From Rhabditoides inermis (Eukaryota; Nematoda; Chromadorea; Rhabditida; Rhabditidae): a stretch of 64,000 nt of DNA. Below the pieces are notes generated by a model that saw only the letters and a program-made list of their open reading frames with translations, did no database searches and was not told the DNA's origin. Within the stretch, counting starts at the first letter, position 1. Each line of letters begins with the position of its first letter. This document shows, piece after piece, positions 14,041 to 25,200 of this stretch. The DNA is taken from the NCBI GenBank assembly GCA_963966185.1, contig CAWZYM010000151.1:1125501-1189500 (forward strand). Direction: 5' to 3'. The translations under genes and the position numbers were made by a program.

Positions 14041-17000
14041 ATGGACTTTAATTTCAAAAAGTTGGCGTCGGACGCGTCGGGGCTGTTCAACCGCGCCAAG
14101 CAGGTGGGTGTGGGGTGACATTCTAATCAGATCCTTATTCGGAATCGCAAACATGATGGCGATTAGGTTCGGTTAGTTTCACAGAAACTCGCAACTATAC
14201 GTTTCCGTACGATTTCACATTCCACTTTCTATAAACTGTGTAATGTTTTCGTGGTTCTGTCTAGCTCATTTTTCATGTTATGATTCTTGTATATGATGAT
14301 TAATGAATTGACTGATGACTGATTCGATATTGTGGTTGTGGCAGTACACGATAATCGATAATGAATGAATGACTTACTGATATCAAGAACACAACAACGG
14401 AGATGATAATATGTATGGTAAGATAACTTGACCAACTCACAGAGACGTGTAGAGCGAGGGGGCAAGGGAGAATGATGAGATGATAGTGCTACTGACTGAC
14501 TTGATCATGCCGACGTTGTTGCAGTACACGGAGGAGACGTTTCTGAAGGGCGAGCGGACGGAGCTGGACGCGCACTTCGAGAGCCTGCTGCAGAGGGCGG
14601 ACAAGACAGAGGAGCACACCAGGAGGCTACTCGCCACTATGGAGAGCTACCTCCAGCCAAATCCCAGTGGGTGATTGATTGATTGGTTGACTTGCTATTT
14701 GATTGATTGATTGATTTGCCATTTCGAGAGGATAGCTCAATCCCAGTGAGATTTTTGCGCTTATAGTGATTGCCATTTCGAACGTCTGACTTGTCTAATG
14801 AGCCTCACCTGAGAACGCACGTAATTCACAGAGTAGCGCATTGTTTTGTTTTGCGGTTTTACCGGATTCGCACGCAGCGATGCTGTGACAATAGATTGCG
14901 CTATCGACTGTAGTCAGTAGGTGTTGACTAGTAGACGTCTAGGAAGGGTTTCGTAATTCGAGCGCTTGAAATGGATGCCTGTGTTGACGCTACCTAGACG
15001 GTGTGGGATGGCGAGCATTTATTTTATGCATCCTCTCTCGCTTGTGAGTGTTTTATTGTTGGCTGGCGAGCCAGGGATTCCTCCGATATTTTGGCGCGTG
15101 CGCGCGTGGAAAGAAGAGGAGAGAATGATTACTGAAAAGCTGCGCAAACTTGCCGCTTTTTGAGTCCAGGAAATATTGATGTTTGTGCATGCGCTCTGGA
15201 AATTCGGTTCTGCCCTAGGGGCATTGGGGGAGGAACTCGCGTTGATTCGAGCTGATAGCTGATAACGTGATTTGACTGGGTTGTTGCGGTTAGGGGCGAC
15301 GGCGTGCGAATTAGTGACGCAACGTCGGGGCCGGGAGAGAAGCTGGCAAACGAGATATCAAATATCCATCACCACTCCCAGATTGACATGCTGATTCGAT
15401 TGCGGGCATATGCGATAAATTGACTCGACAGAGAGACGGACGTTCCGACTCGGAACTTCCGAGTTCGTATGATAAATTATGTGATTCGTGAAACAAATGT
15501 TTAGACGCGAAGATGAATTACGGGGTTGAAGAACGCTAAAATTTATCGTGAATAATTTCAGCGGTGCGGATGGAGGAAGTGTTCTACGAGAAACTGGAGT
15601 TGCGCAAGGAGGGAGGAGTGAGGTAGGGAGAGAGAGGGAGGGAGAGAGAGAGAGTTCCCTCCCTCCAGCCGGCAGAACAACCTGGAGCACCTCGCGGCGG
15701 CGATGAGCGAGGCGGGCGACGAGTTCGGTGCCAGCACGCCCTACGGTACGTCGGCTTTCATTGTTATTGGCTCAATGTGTGGTCAGTCTCTTCGAAACAT
15801 CAAATTGCTTTCGAAACACATGATGGACGGTTGTGGTTTCAAGGCTTTTTAAGGTTCTAGGGTAACGTTGTTGAAACTTAGTGTAATTGGAACACAGGCT
15901 GCCCATTGACGTTAGGAAATTGCCTTTTCGTTATAATGTAGTAGTGGTGCGTTTTTTATAAGTTCTTCATACAATTGCAATATTTGCGTTTGAATAGTCG
16001 CATATTTTGTTCGCTATTAGCACTATCACTAACATGTCGCACTAAATGATTAGAGAAGTGTGTAAAGGGCAATCACAAATTGTTGGAAAGCAAAAGATTG
16101 AATGTGCAGTTCGGAGAATCTCGAAAAGCTCGAAGAGATTGATCAATTTGTCATGGTTGCAGGCAGTGCCCTGTTGAAGGTGGCGGCGACGGAGCAGAAG
16201 CTGGGAGGGGCCGAGCGGGAGCTGGTGCAGCAGGCAGGCAACAGCGCCCTCCTCCCCATCCGCAGGTTCCTCGACGGAGACATGAAGACCATACAGGTAC
16301 CATTCATTCACTATCAGTAGTGGAGTATTTGCAGGATTGCAGGAGAGTTGATTGAGTCGATTTATCGCATGCATGTATAGGTGTCTATCGTGAAGCATAT
16401 AGTTTGTGGTAGAGAATTGTTTATCGTGTTGTTTCAGAAGGAGCGCAAGGTGCTGAACTCTAAGCGCCTCGACCTGGACGCGTGCAAGAGCCGACTGCGA
16501 AAGGCCAAGACGGCCGAGCACCAAGTCGCCGTGGGTGGTCTCATTGATTTATCGATTGATTTGTATGTATCACTGGGGGGATTTAGACGAACAGTAAAAC
16601 GACGGGCGGCTTCACGATTGAACAGGTGTGGTGAGACGGTGTCGTATGGTGATGTGTCATCATGTTATGTGATTGTGATATCGTGATAATATCGGTGTTC
16701 ATAGAGTCATTTATCAATTAGATGGTAAAATCATTTGTGTCATAGTAATGATAATGGTTGTGATGCGAGAGGAGAGGAGTATCTTGATCTTGAACCATGC
16801 TGACTGGTTGTCGTTTCAGGCGGAGGCGGACCTTCGCGTGGCGCAGGCCGAGTTTGACAAGCAGGCCGAGATCACCAAGCTCCTCCTCGAGGGCATACAC
16901 ACTGCGCACGTGAGTGGAAGAAGCATCAGAGATTCATCCCGAATCGCAATATGCAAGGGGGCATACAGTAGGCCAATATATTGCTAGGCTGGCGCCGTGG

Positions 17001-18485
17001 GAATAGTGGTATTCCGAGTACATGTACCTACATAGTGTGAGTAGAATGCTATTTTTATGTACACTACCAGGGTCGATTTGTTTGTGTTTTAATGATTAGT
17101 GTCATATTCGTATAGTACGCGTCCAGGGTTGCTCGGGAGAAGAAGTGGTTGGATTGTTGCGCAGTGGGGAAGCGGGAATGTTGTCATGGTTTGCATGCTC
17201 TCCTGCGAGTGTATCATCATTTTTTGCTTTCATGCGGATTAGCCATGTGACGTTTGATGTTGGCTTTGAAAAGGATGAACCACCGGATTGACGTTGACTA
17301 TACGAATACGAGGTGTGGAGGAAGATGCTATAGGTATTTGTTCATCCCTGTTTGGTTGCAGAACAACCAGCTGAAGTGCGTGCGGGACTTCGTGGACGCG
17401 CAGATGTCGTTCTACGCGCAGGCACACCAGCTGATGGCTGACCTGCAGAGGGAGCTCAGCGGGTGAGTAACGAGTTGGAGGAGGAAGAGGTGGAGGAGGA
17501 GGAGGAGGAGGAGGAGGAGGTAATTGGTAGTAATGAAGATGTGGTCAGTCTCTTTGGTCCTTTTTTCACGCCTTGGAAAGAGAAAAGAACGCGAAAGAGG
17601 AAGATAAAGATTGCTATGAGTTTGCCTGTAGCTGTTGTGATGTCGATACCTGGTGGTAGTGGTAGTGGTATGAGTGAGTGTGTGACGTTGTGTGCCTCAT
17701 TTCAGTTCGTTGAGTGCCGATTCTGGAATCTCCATCTACAGTAACGCGGCCGGCGGAGACGCGGACCTGCAATAAGGATACTGTAGAGAAGAGGATACGG
17801 TACCATGGAATCTCCCGTGTGCGGTAAAGGAGATGTGCATTGCCATAGTCACCCCACCCCGGTAGTCGGTGTATGTTATGATCATATTGTCACCCCCCGA
17901 TTTTACTGTGAGTTTTGTTACAAAGAGATTTATTATGATTTTCGTATTTATTTGTGAATAGTCGTCGTGTCGTGAGCTTGTGTCTATGTGTTTGTGTCTG
18001 GTTACTTACTGTATGTGCAAAAAGAGAATGAATGAATGAATCAATGAAGAGATTACATGTGAGATGCATAATAATAAATTGGTTTTGCAGACGTTTTGAG
18101 TATCAAAGGGGCTAATGAAAAGTGGGCGACGTCTTTCAGAAAATTATATGATGAAGAAGGGGAAAACGGTCTCAATCCACATTGGCCTCTACTAATAAAC
18201 AGTGAGAATGATTTTTATTTCCAGAACAATGTCGTTTGGAGGCGTGTCGGCAACTATCATCCAAAGTGTTCCCGTGGTAGAAAAGCCTGCACTGCCCAGG
18301 GGTACTGGGACGGGGAAGACCATGGATCCGGACGATATGGGCACCAAGCAGGTAGGCAGAGAGAGAGAGAGAGAGAGGGGGGGGGGGAGAGAGAGAGAGA
18401 GATGAATGATTCCAGGCTCGAGTCGTTCTCGACTACGACGCAGTGATGCCGAATGAGATGACGGTGAAGCAGAACGATGTGAGGA

Positions 18486-18519
<34 letters not shown>

Positions 18520-18641
18520 CTACCATCTCTCTTCAGATCCTGATCGTCTACCGTCTGCCCGGTCTCGACGCGGACTTCGTCATGGGCGAGAAGGGCGGAG
18601 TGCGAGGCCGAGTGCCCATCTCGTACCTGGAGATACTGTAG
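14041..18641 (+). CDS. erp-1: Endophilin-B (BAR plus SH3) with alternative BAR-only ending
   Basis: Endophilin-B binds and curves membranes through its N-terminal BAR dimer and recruits partners through a C-terminal SH3 domain, acting in endosome and lysosome traffic. Exons: 14041-14103, 14525-14666, 15562-15622, 15669-15745, 16163-16296, 16438-16530, 16820-16909, 17362-17462. The last donor (phase 2) can join 17706-17775, which ends GGDADLQ and a stop (276 residues, no SH3). It can also join 18225-18351, 18416-18478 and 18537-18641 in frame, giving 351 residues with a complete SH3: ARVVLDYDA, then ISYLEIL at the C-terminus. AATAAA signals lie after both endings (18073 and 18705), supporting two 3' ends. 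The N-terminus MDFNFKKLASDASGLFNRAKQ is typical of the amphipathic helix of endophilin-B. Alternatively the SH3 exons could be a separate cistron starting at ATG 18229. The symbol follows the C. elegans orthologue. Confidence 0.85.
18073..18078 (+). terminator. Poly(A) signal for BAR-only endophilin-B transcript
   Basis: AATAAA 300 bases after the stop at 17775 and 12 bases before a strong TTTTGCAG acceptor. It fits an alternative terminal exon upstream of the SH3 exons. Confidence 0.5.
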
Positions 18642-18704
18642 ATAGACGATGGACTACGGTAGTGTCATACTGTAGCAGAATATAGAATGATAATATGATG
18701 TGTG

Positions 18705-18710
18705 CCAATA
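18705..18710 (+). terminator. Poly(A) signal for SH3-containing endophilin-B transcript
   Basis: AATAAA 64 bases after the SH3 stop codon at 18641; the expected distance for a nematode 3' end. Confidence 0.6.
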
Positions 18711-18987
18711 AATATGATTTTTTTGAAGCGCATCGGTTTGAATGTGAAGGTAGGAAGACGAATGGAAGCGTTGTGACGAGATGATGCCGGACCGATCCCG
18801 TTCCCGATGATCGCCGCAATGAATCAGCCATGGCATCAACATGTGACGCTCACGACGATTTACCTAACCATTCGAATGCTTCTACGCATTTGTGCGTGTC
18901 AGCATGCCCGTTTATAAGCCTTTCGACCCTGCGTGATAAACCAGTATCGAGCTTTTGACACGCCGGTGTCATTTCATTCGTCTCACC

Positions 18988-20370
18988 ATGGCTCGTACAG
19001 TGGCGCTGGTGCTGATCTGTGAGTGCCTATCCCCTTCCCTCGGTTGCTTGCATGTGAATCAAAGGCCTTCTTGTGCCGTTGTTCTATCACTACTCTCTCC
19101 AGTCGCCGCGTGCTGCCTCGCAGCGCAGACGTGCAAGGACGCGCCGTTCAACATCAAACCGAGCGGCACGGCCAAGACGTCAGCCTCGCCCGAGCTCCTC
19201 CTCTCGCCCAAGGTCACCTTCGCCCAGCTCTCACTCAACGACAAAGCCTCCGAACTCAAGATGAAGATCACCGCCACCGATGGAGGTACGGCAGTCTATC
19301 GTATACCTAATCGTTGGCATGCAGTGGTGGTGACTCCGGATGCGAGCGTGAAGATGGGGTTCGCGGTGGAGGGCGGTGAGTACACGGTGCTGATGATGCG
19401 GGTGCTGAACGTGGGAGAGACTAAGGTATGCGGTATATAGCACGGAGTGCTGTAGCATATACGCTTTGAGATTGACGGAAAGGTGGGTGCGGGCGAGCTG
19501 CGAATTCTCGGCGAGCGAGCGGGAGCGGGCGGGAAGAAGGAGTACGGAGTGATTGCAACGCAGCTCATGATTGTCGACAAAAATAAGCAGGGAAACATGA
19601 TGGAGTGGGATAAGATGAAGCTGACGGCAGGCGAGTGATATGCATGTTTCCGTTTCTCTCTTCTCTTTCATTTTCCCGTTTCAGATGAGCAGCTGCAGCC
19701 GCTCGACATCTCCACCCCGTTCGCGTCGTTCTTCCCGGAGGATACGAACATAACCATCTCCTACTACACTGCTGTTGCCAACCTCAAGGTGGGCTTGGTT
19801 ATCCCCCGTCACGTGTCCTTCAAAACACCTTCACGGTAACGTTGGTGTTTCGGGCGCAGTATCGAAAAGACTGGAGGCTACTTTCAGGACGGCCTCGGCG
19901 CGGGCAAGGACATGCCGTGCGCCACGTGGTTCGTCCTCGCCTCACCCCTCCTCGTCAAGCAGGCCACTGTGAGAATAGCTTCCATTTTTAGTCTACTGCG
20001 AGTGTCAGTATCCTTGAATTACTTTCTGTGCAATATGTTATCTTTCTATTCCGTTTCTATGGTCTCCATTTAGCTGGACAAGTTTGGCTGGGCGACCGGA
20101 GCGAAGGCGCCGGCTTCGAGTAGCTACGACGCACCCTCCGACATCACGACCATCACATTCGACCCGATGTTGAAGAGGGAGCTGGCCGCGATCGCGATGA
20201 TGGAGTTGAAACCGAAGTCTAATACGACGACGACCAAGCTGCCGTCGGTTGGGACGACCACGCTGCCGCAAGACTCGAAGGAGGGCAAGCCGGCCAAGCC
20301 CACGTCGTCCAGCCATTCCATCCTCTCCGCCGCTCTCGCAACTCTGCTCGCGGCTCTTGTAATGATGTAA
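18988..20370 (+). CDS. Secreted, probably GPI-anchored protein of unknown family
   Basis: Exons 18988-19018, 19103-19285, 19325-19425, 19471-19630, 19685-19788, 19888-19968 and 20074-20370 keep frame and give about 318 residues. Residues 1-18 (MARTVALVLI, then small residues) form a signal peptide. The body is beta-rich-looking with few cysteines (TCKDAPF near the start, MPCATWF later) and a likely N-glycosylation site (NITISYY). The C-terminus has a Thr/Pro/Lys-rich stalk, then small residues (SSS) and a hydrophobic end LSAALATLLAALVMM with no basic tail, the classic arrangement for GPI attachment. The 19471 exon ends at a GC donor (GCGAGT). I do not recognise the domain; a lectin-like or other extracellular beta-sandwich is possible but unproven. 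It lies 280 bases beyond the endophilin-B poly(A) site on the same strand. Confidence 0.75.
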
Positions 20371-20424
20371 ATACTTTGGTGATGTGGAGAAATATAACTA
20401 GATGATATAATCGATTTGTGTCGC

Positions 20425-20430
20425 AATAAA
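20425..20430 (+). terminator. Poly(A) signal of the GPI-anchored protein gene
   Basis: AATAAA 55 bases after the stop codon. The SL RNA remnant on the opposite strand begins only about 80 bases further on. Confidence 0.6.
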
Positions 20431-20511
20431 GAGTAACTCCTCGCCTTGTTGACAGCTTCGATGAAGACCGGGAGCAGGTCAATAAGGTTCACAATAATAA
20501 GGTACACAATG

Positions 20512-20560
20512 TCCCGCTCTTTCGAGGGGATTCCAAAAAATGAGATACACTCATAGCTGC
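20512..20560 (-). ncRNA. 3' part of an SL1 RNA gene (Sm site and terminal hairpin), cut off from its leader
   Basis: Read on the minus strand, the segment after the last retroelement copy gives AGCAGCTATGAG, then CATTTTTTGGAA (an Sm-site-like U run followed by GG), then a hairpin: TCCC-CTC, loop GAAA, GAG-(C)-GGGA, with one bulged base. In C. elegans SL1 RNA the same order occurs: AGCTAT, AATTTTTGGAAC-like Sm site, then a terminal CTC/GAG hairpin. Together with the SL1 leader 7.9 kb away on the same strand, this is best read as the distal half of one SL RNA gene split by retrotransposon insertions. The assignment rests on my memory of the C. elegans SL1 RNA and on order and structure rather than high identity. 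Confidence 0.65.
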
Positions 20561-21919
20561 TGATAAAAGAGATTTATTATCAATCTCAATGGTTGGGGGG
20601 AGGCGTTGATGTTGTTGTGCATGGTGCGGGGTGCGGGGTGGGGTGTGGAGGTCCGGCCGCTCCCGTCGACGGTCCCTCGGCAGAAGTCGCTTGGTCGCAG
20701 CAGCCTTGAAGCGTCGGGGCGAACGGGGCAGCCGGCTGTATCGCGCTCTCTCGGACCGCTCTCTTTCTCCCCATGTCACGGGGTGAGAGACGGCCCTACG
20801 CGAGTACAGATGTTGGTAGATCAAATGTGATTTTCTCTCATTGCCTTTGCATGTTGTCGTTTTCTCTCTCTTCCGCCCGGCGGGCATAGTACTGTTTGTA
20901 TCGATCGATCATCTTCAATGCTTTTTCGGGTCGGTTCTTTCCATATTTGGGTGAATACGCCTCCCCCATTGTATGCATGTAGTAGATTGCTTTCGAGTAT
21001 TCGAGTGTCTCTTCCTGGATCTGAGAGATGAGCTCACTCCACTCTGACTTGGGTATTCCCAGTGATTTCATCGCTTCATCATTCTCTTTCCAGTAGTCTC
21101 CTAGAGAGCTGACCAGAAATGGATGGAGGGACACAGTGTATCCCAATGCCTTGTACGTTTCAGCAATAGCCGTGTATTTCTCGATCTTATCAGTCGCGGC
21201 GCGTTCGAATGAGGCGATTCCATTTCCGAATGAAACGCGCACATCCAAAATCACCACCTGCTTTTCACTCTCTCTCGACAACACAATGTCCGGCCGCAAA
21301 TTGCCGCCATCGATCGAGTTGCGAGTGTCTGTCTCGATCCAGGCATTTCGATTCACCGCCGCCTTTTCCGCGGCTGCCACGATTATGTCTTGGATGTTGT
21401 TGTGTCTCTCCACCATTCCCATACCCAAATGCACCTTGCATCTATTGAGCACATGGGAGAGGCTTTCGAGTTGGTTCTCGTTGCACGATGTGCACATTCG
21501 GTCACACTCGGCACTTCTCGTATTCGTTCTCGCTCCTTTTAGGGGCAGAGTATCGAGCATTGCCCGATGTCTCCACTCCAGAGCACTGTCGGTTGCATAT
21601 GGTTGATTGTTCTTGAGAATTCTCGCATTCCGACTGTCCTGCATGAACATGTCGAAGTTGTTGCTCATAGTTGCGTATTCGGTACTCATTCTTTCGACAT
21701 TGCACTCATCGAGTGCAGCCGTGATTCTCCGTTTTAGGAGATGTTTGGCTTTCGGACCGGTCGTAGATTTCTTGCTAGTCGGTGTCGCTTGTATCTCGAC
21801 AACCAGCTGATTATCGATCCATTTCACCTCGAACAGGTGAAGTGACCTCCTCATATGGCGCACTGCCTCTCTGCAGTTTCGCATCATGTTTGTCTGTCCA
21901 CCGTACGATCCGATACGGT
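20561..21919 (-). mobile_element. NeSL-type retrotransposon, 5'-truncated copy A
   Basis: Copy of the last 1.36 kb of the full-length element at 22209-28460, differing at only a few scattered positions. It begins inside the ORF at the sequence encoding YRIGSYGGQ, keeps the C-terminal CCHC knuckle, the restriction-like endonuclease and the stop at 20838, then the 3' UTR down to AAATCTCTTTT. 5' truncation is typical of target-primed reverse transcription. Its 3' end abuts SL RNA-like sequence rather than the 22-bp linker found at the other two copies. It cannot make reverse transcriptase. Confidence 0.9.
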
Positions 21920-21941
21920 AACACGGAATTTCATCCGATAT
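21920..21941 (-). repeat. 22-bp linker, copy 1 (SL RNA stem-loop II-like)
   Basis: AACACGGAATTTCATCCGATAT on the plus strand, identical to 22187-22208. On the minus strand it can form CGGA-loop-TCCG and resembles the GAAATTTGGCGTT part of C. elegans SL1 RNA stem-loop II, which would directly precede the AGC...AGCTAT segment found past copy A. It is therefore probably target sequence duplicated on insertion; a piece of the element's 3' end is the alternative. Confidence 0.55.
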
Positions 21942-22186
21942 ATAAAAGAGATTTATTATCAATCTCAATGGTTGGGGGGAGGTGTTGATGTTGTGCATGG
22001 TGCGGGGTGCGGGTTGGGTGTGGAGGTCCGGCCGCTCCCGTCGACGGTCCCTCGGCAGAAGTCGCTTGGTCGCAGCAGCCTTGAAGCGTCGGGGCGAACG
22101 GGGCAGCCGGCTGTATCGCGCTCTCTCGGACCGCTCTCTTTCTCCCCATGTCACGGGGTGAGAGACGGCCCTACGCGAGTACAGAT
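21942..22186 (-). mobile_element. NeSL-type retrotransposon, copy B (3' UTR only)
   Basis: About 245 bases matching only the 3' UTR of the full element: it starts at the equivalent of ATCTGTACTCGCG and ends at the same AAATCTCTTT terminus. It is a severely 5'-truncated insertion lying head-to-tail between copy A and the full element, flanked on both sides by the same 22-bp linker. Confidence 0.85.
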
Positions 22187-22208
22187 AACACGGAATTTCA
22201 TCCGATAT
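22187..22208 (-). repeat. 22-bp linker, copy 2
   Basis: Identical to the linker at 21920-21941; here it lies between the 3' end of the full-length element and the truncated 5' end of copy B. Same sequence at two junctions with different truncation points argues for a shared target site. Confidence 0.6.
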
Positions 22209-25200
22209 GAAAGAGATTTATTATCAATCTCAATGGTTGGGGGGAGGTGTTGATGTTGTGCATGGTGCGGGGTGCGGGGTGGGTGCGTAGGTCCGGCCGC
22301 TCCCGTCGACGGTCCCTCGGCAGAAGTCGCTTGGTCGCAGCAGCCTTGAAGCGTCGGGGCGAACGGGGCAGCCGGCTGTATCGCGCTCTCTCGGACCGCT
22401 CTCTTTCTCCCCATGTCACGGGGTGAGAGACGGCCCTACGCGAGTACAGATGTTGGTAGATCAATTGTGATTCTCTCTCATTGCCTTTGCATGTTGTCGT
22501 TTTCTCTCTCTTCCGCCCGGCGGGCATAGTACTGTTTGTATCGATCGATCATCTTCAATGCTTTTTCGGGTCGGTTCTTTCCATATTTGGGTGAATACGC
22601 CTCCCCCATTGTATGCATGTAGTAGATTGCTTTCGAGTATTCGAGTGTCTCTCCCTGGATCTGAGAGATGAGCTCACTCCACTCTGACTTGGGTATTCCC
22701 AGTGATTTCATCGCTTCATCATTCTCTTTCCAGTAGTCTCCTAGAGAGCTGACCAGAAATGGATGGAGGGACACAGTGTATCCCAATGCCTTGTACGTTT
22801 CAGCAATAGCCGTGTATTTCTCGATCTTATCAGTCGCGGCGCGTTCGAATGAGGCGATTCCATTTCCGAATGAAACGCGCACATCCAAAATCACCACTTG
22901 CTTTTCACTCTCTCTCGACAACACAATGTCCGGCCGCAAATCGCCGCCATCGATCGAGTTGCGAGTGTCTGTCTCGATCCAGGCATTTCGATTCACCGCC
23001 GCCTTTTCCGCGGCTGCCACGATTATGTCTTGGATGTTGTTGTGTCTCTCCACCATTCCCATACCCAAATGCACCTTGCATCTATTGAGCACATGGGAGA
23101 GGCTTTCGAGTTGGTTCTCGTTGCACGATGTGCACATTCGGTCACACTCGGCACTTCTCGTATTCGTTCTCGCTCCTTTTAGGGGCAGAGTATCGAGCAT
23201 TGCCCGATGTCTCCACTCCAGAGCACTGTCGGTTGCATATGGTTGATTGTTCTTGAGAATTCTCGCATTCCGACTGTCCTGCATGAACATGTCAAAGTTG
23301 TTGCTCATAGTTGCGTACTCGGTACTCATTCTCTCGACATTGCACTCATCGAGTGCAGCCGTGATTCTCCGTTTTAGGAGATGTTTGGTTTTCGGACCGG
23401 TCGTAGATTTCTTGCTAGTCGGTGTCGCTTGTATCTCGACAACCAGCTGATTATCGATCCATTTCACCTCGAACAGGTGAAGTGACCTCCTCATATGGCG
23501 CACTGCCTCTCTGCAGTTTCGCATCATGTTTGTCTGTCCACCGTACGATCCGATACGGTATCCAATATTCTCATCATTCAGATATCTCGCACACAGCTCT
23601 TTCTTATCACAGGTGCTCGCTTGTTGCGGCCCTATCCAAGTGATTGCAACGTATTCGAGTAGATTCCAGAACACTGTCTGGATAAACGTATCGTCTGACC
23701 ACAGTAGCTTCATAGTCGTATTGAGACTACCACTGTACATGGTATCTTTCGGATGTTGCATGTGCAGGCCTTTCGAGCAGTACAGGTACGGCTTCGGCAC
23801 TCCAGTCTTCACGTTTTGGATGTGTGAGATGGTACACGCGAGTGTCCTCTCTAGTTCGTTGATGCTGTTCATAGAGCACTTGTCGTTCATTGCAATGTAG
23901 TTTAGTCGCGACATCACAAACGTTTTGATCGCGTCTCTCAGCTGGTCGCAGCTGAGATGCCCTCTCACTGCTGCCAGCTTACGCATATCGATTGTCATCT
24001 GATTGAGTGTCTCAGTGGGCTCGATGATTTCACGGAATCCCACATTCACTCCGAGGTATTTGTAGCTGTCATTCTCACCTAGTACACTGATGCACTGGTT
24101 GTACATTTTGGTTTCCTTCTGCACCACTTTCCCTTTCTGGATAGTGAGCGTTCCGCATTTGCGCGGCTTGAAAATCAAATTGATCTGCTTTGCGTCTTCT
24201 GCCATTTTATCCAGCTGGTACTGCATCTCAGAGTGTGTTTTGGTGACAATTGCCATATCATCGGCAAAAGCCAGCAAAGAGAACTTCTGTCCGAGTATTT
24301 TCATGGGATTCACTCTCTTTTTGTGTGCTCGGATGAGCATCTCCAGTGTGATGTTGAAGAGGACAGGTGAGATGGGGTCTCCCTGTTTCACTCCTGCATT
24401 TATCGCAATGTTTCTGGTTTGGTCGTTCTTTGTGTTCACTCGCATTGTCGCACCCTGATACAGGTCTGCGATGATGTTGCGGAATTCGGGCGGGAAGCCA
24501 AATGCCCTCAAGGCCTCGAGAATGGCGGTGTGGGGGACACTCCCAAATGCATTGGCGAGGTCCAGCCACGAAACGCACACGTCTCCTTTTATCGATTTGA
24601 TGTGGTGGATAGGTGTGCGGAGAAGCGCAATGTTCTCCAGACAACCCTCTTTGTTTGTGAAGCCCTTCTGGCAATCACTGATAATTCCTTTCACCTCGCA
24701 CACCCTCTTTGTGAGGAGTGTGGTGTACACTTTGTATATCACATTCATCAGACTAATCGGTCTCCAGTTCTCAATGTCCATCTCGTCTCCCTTTTTGTAG
24801 ATCAGAGTGACATCAGTTTCTTTCCAACTTTTCGGGATCCGCTGTTCTCTCAGACACCGATTGAACAGTGCAGTCATAAAAGAAACATCGGGATCGGCTT
24901 TCAGTAGATCACTGTATACGGTACCATCCGGTCCGGAAGCAGTGTCTGACTTCTTTTTCATCACTTCCATCACTTCTTTCTTTCCGAACCTCCTGAGGAG
25001 TGATTCGGAGATGTTCAGTCGTGGCAGGTTGGCGGCAAGTCGCCTCACTGCCTCATTGTCGCACGGGTGTGCAGTTGTTGTTTTGCGGAAATAGTTTTCC
25101 ACTCGATTAATTCCGATCTCACAGTGTTTCGACTCTTCGCCGAGGATGCGTTTCACGGCAAGCGCCTTGTTCTCTCGATACAGTACCCTCAACTCCTTCA

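Noticed and set aside
18229..18641. SH3 exons as an independent gene starting at ATG 18229
   Set aside because: Possible, but the upstream endophilin-B donor joins in frame and the BAR-SH3 order matches the family, so one gene with two endings is simpler.
21136..21606. Plus-strand 156-codon frame, repeated at 22776-23246
   Set aside because: Antisense shadow of the retrotransposon endonuclease region; its duplication only reflects the two element copies.
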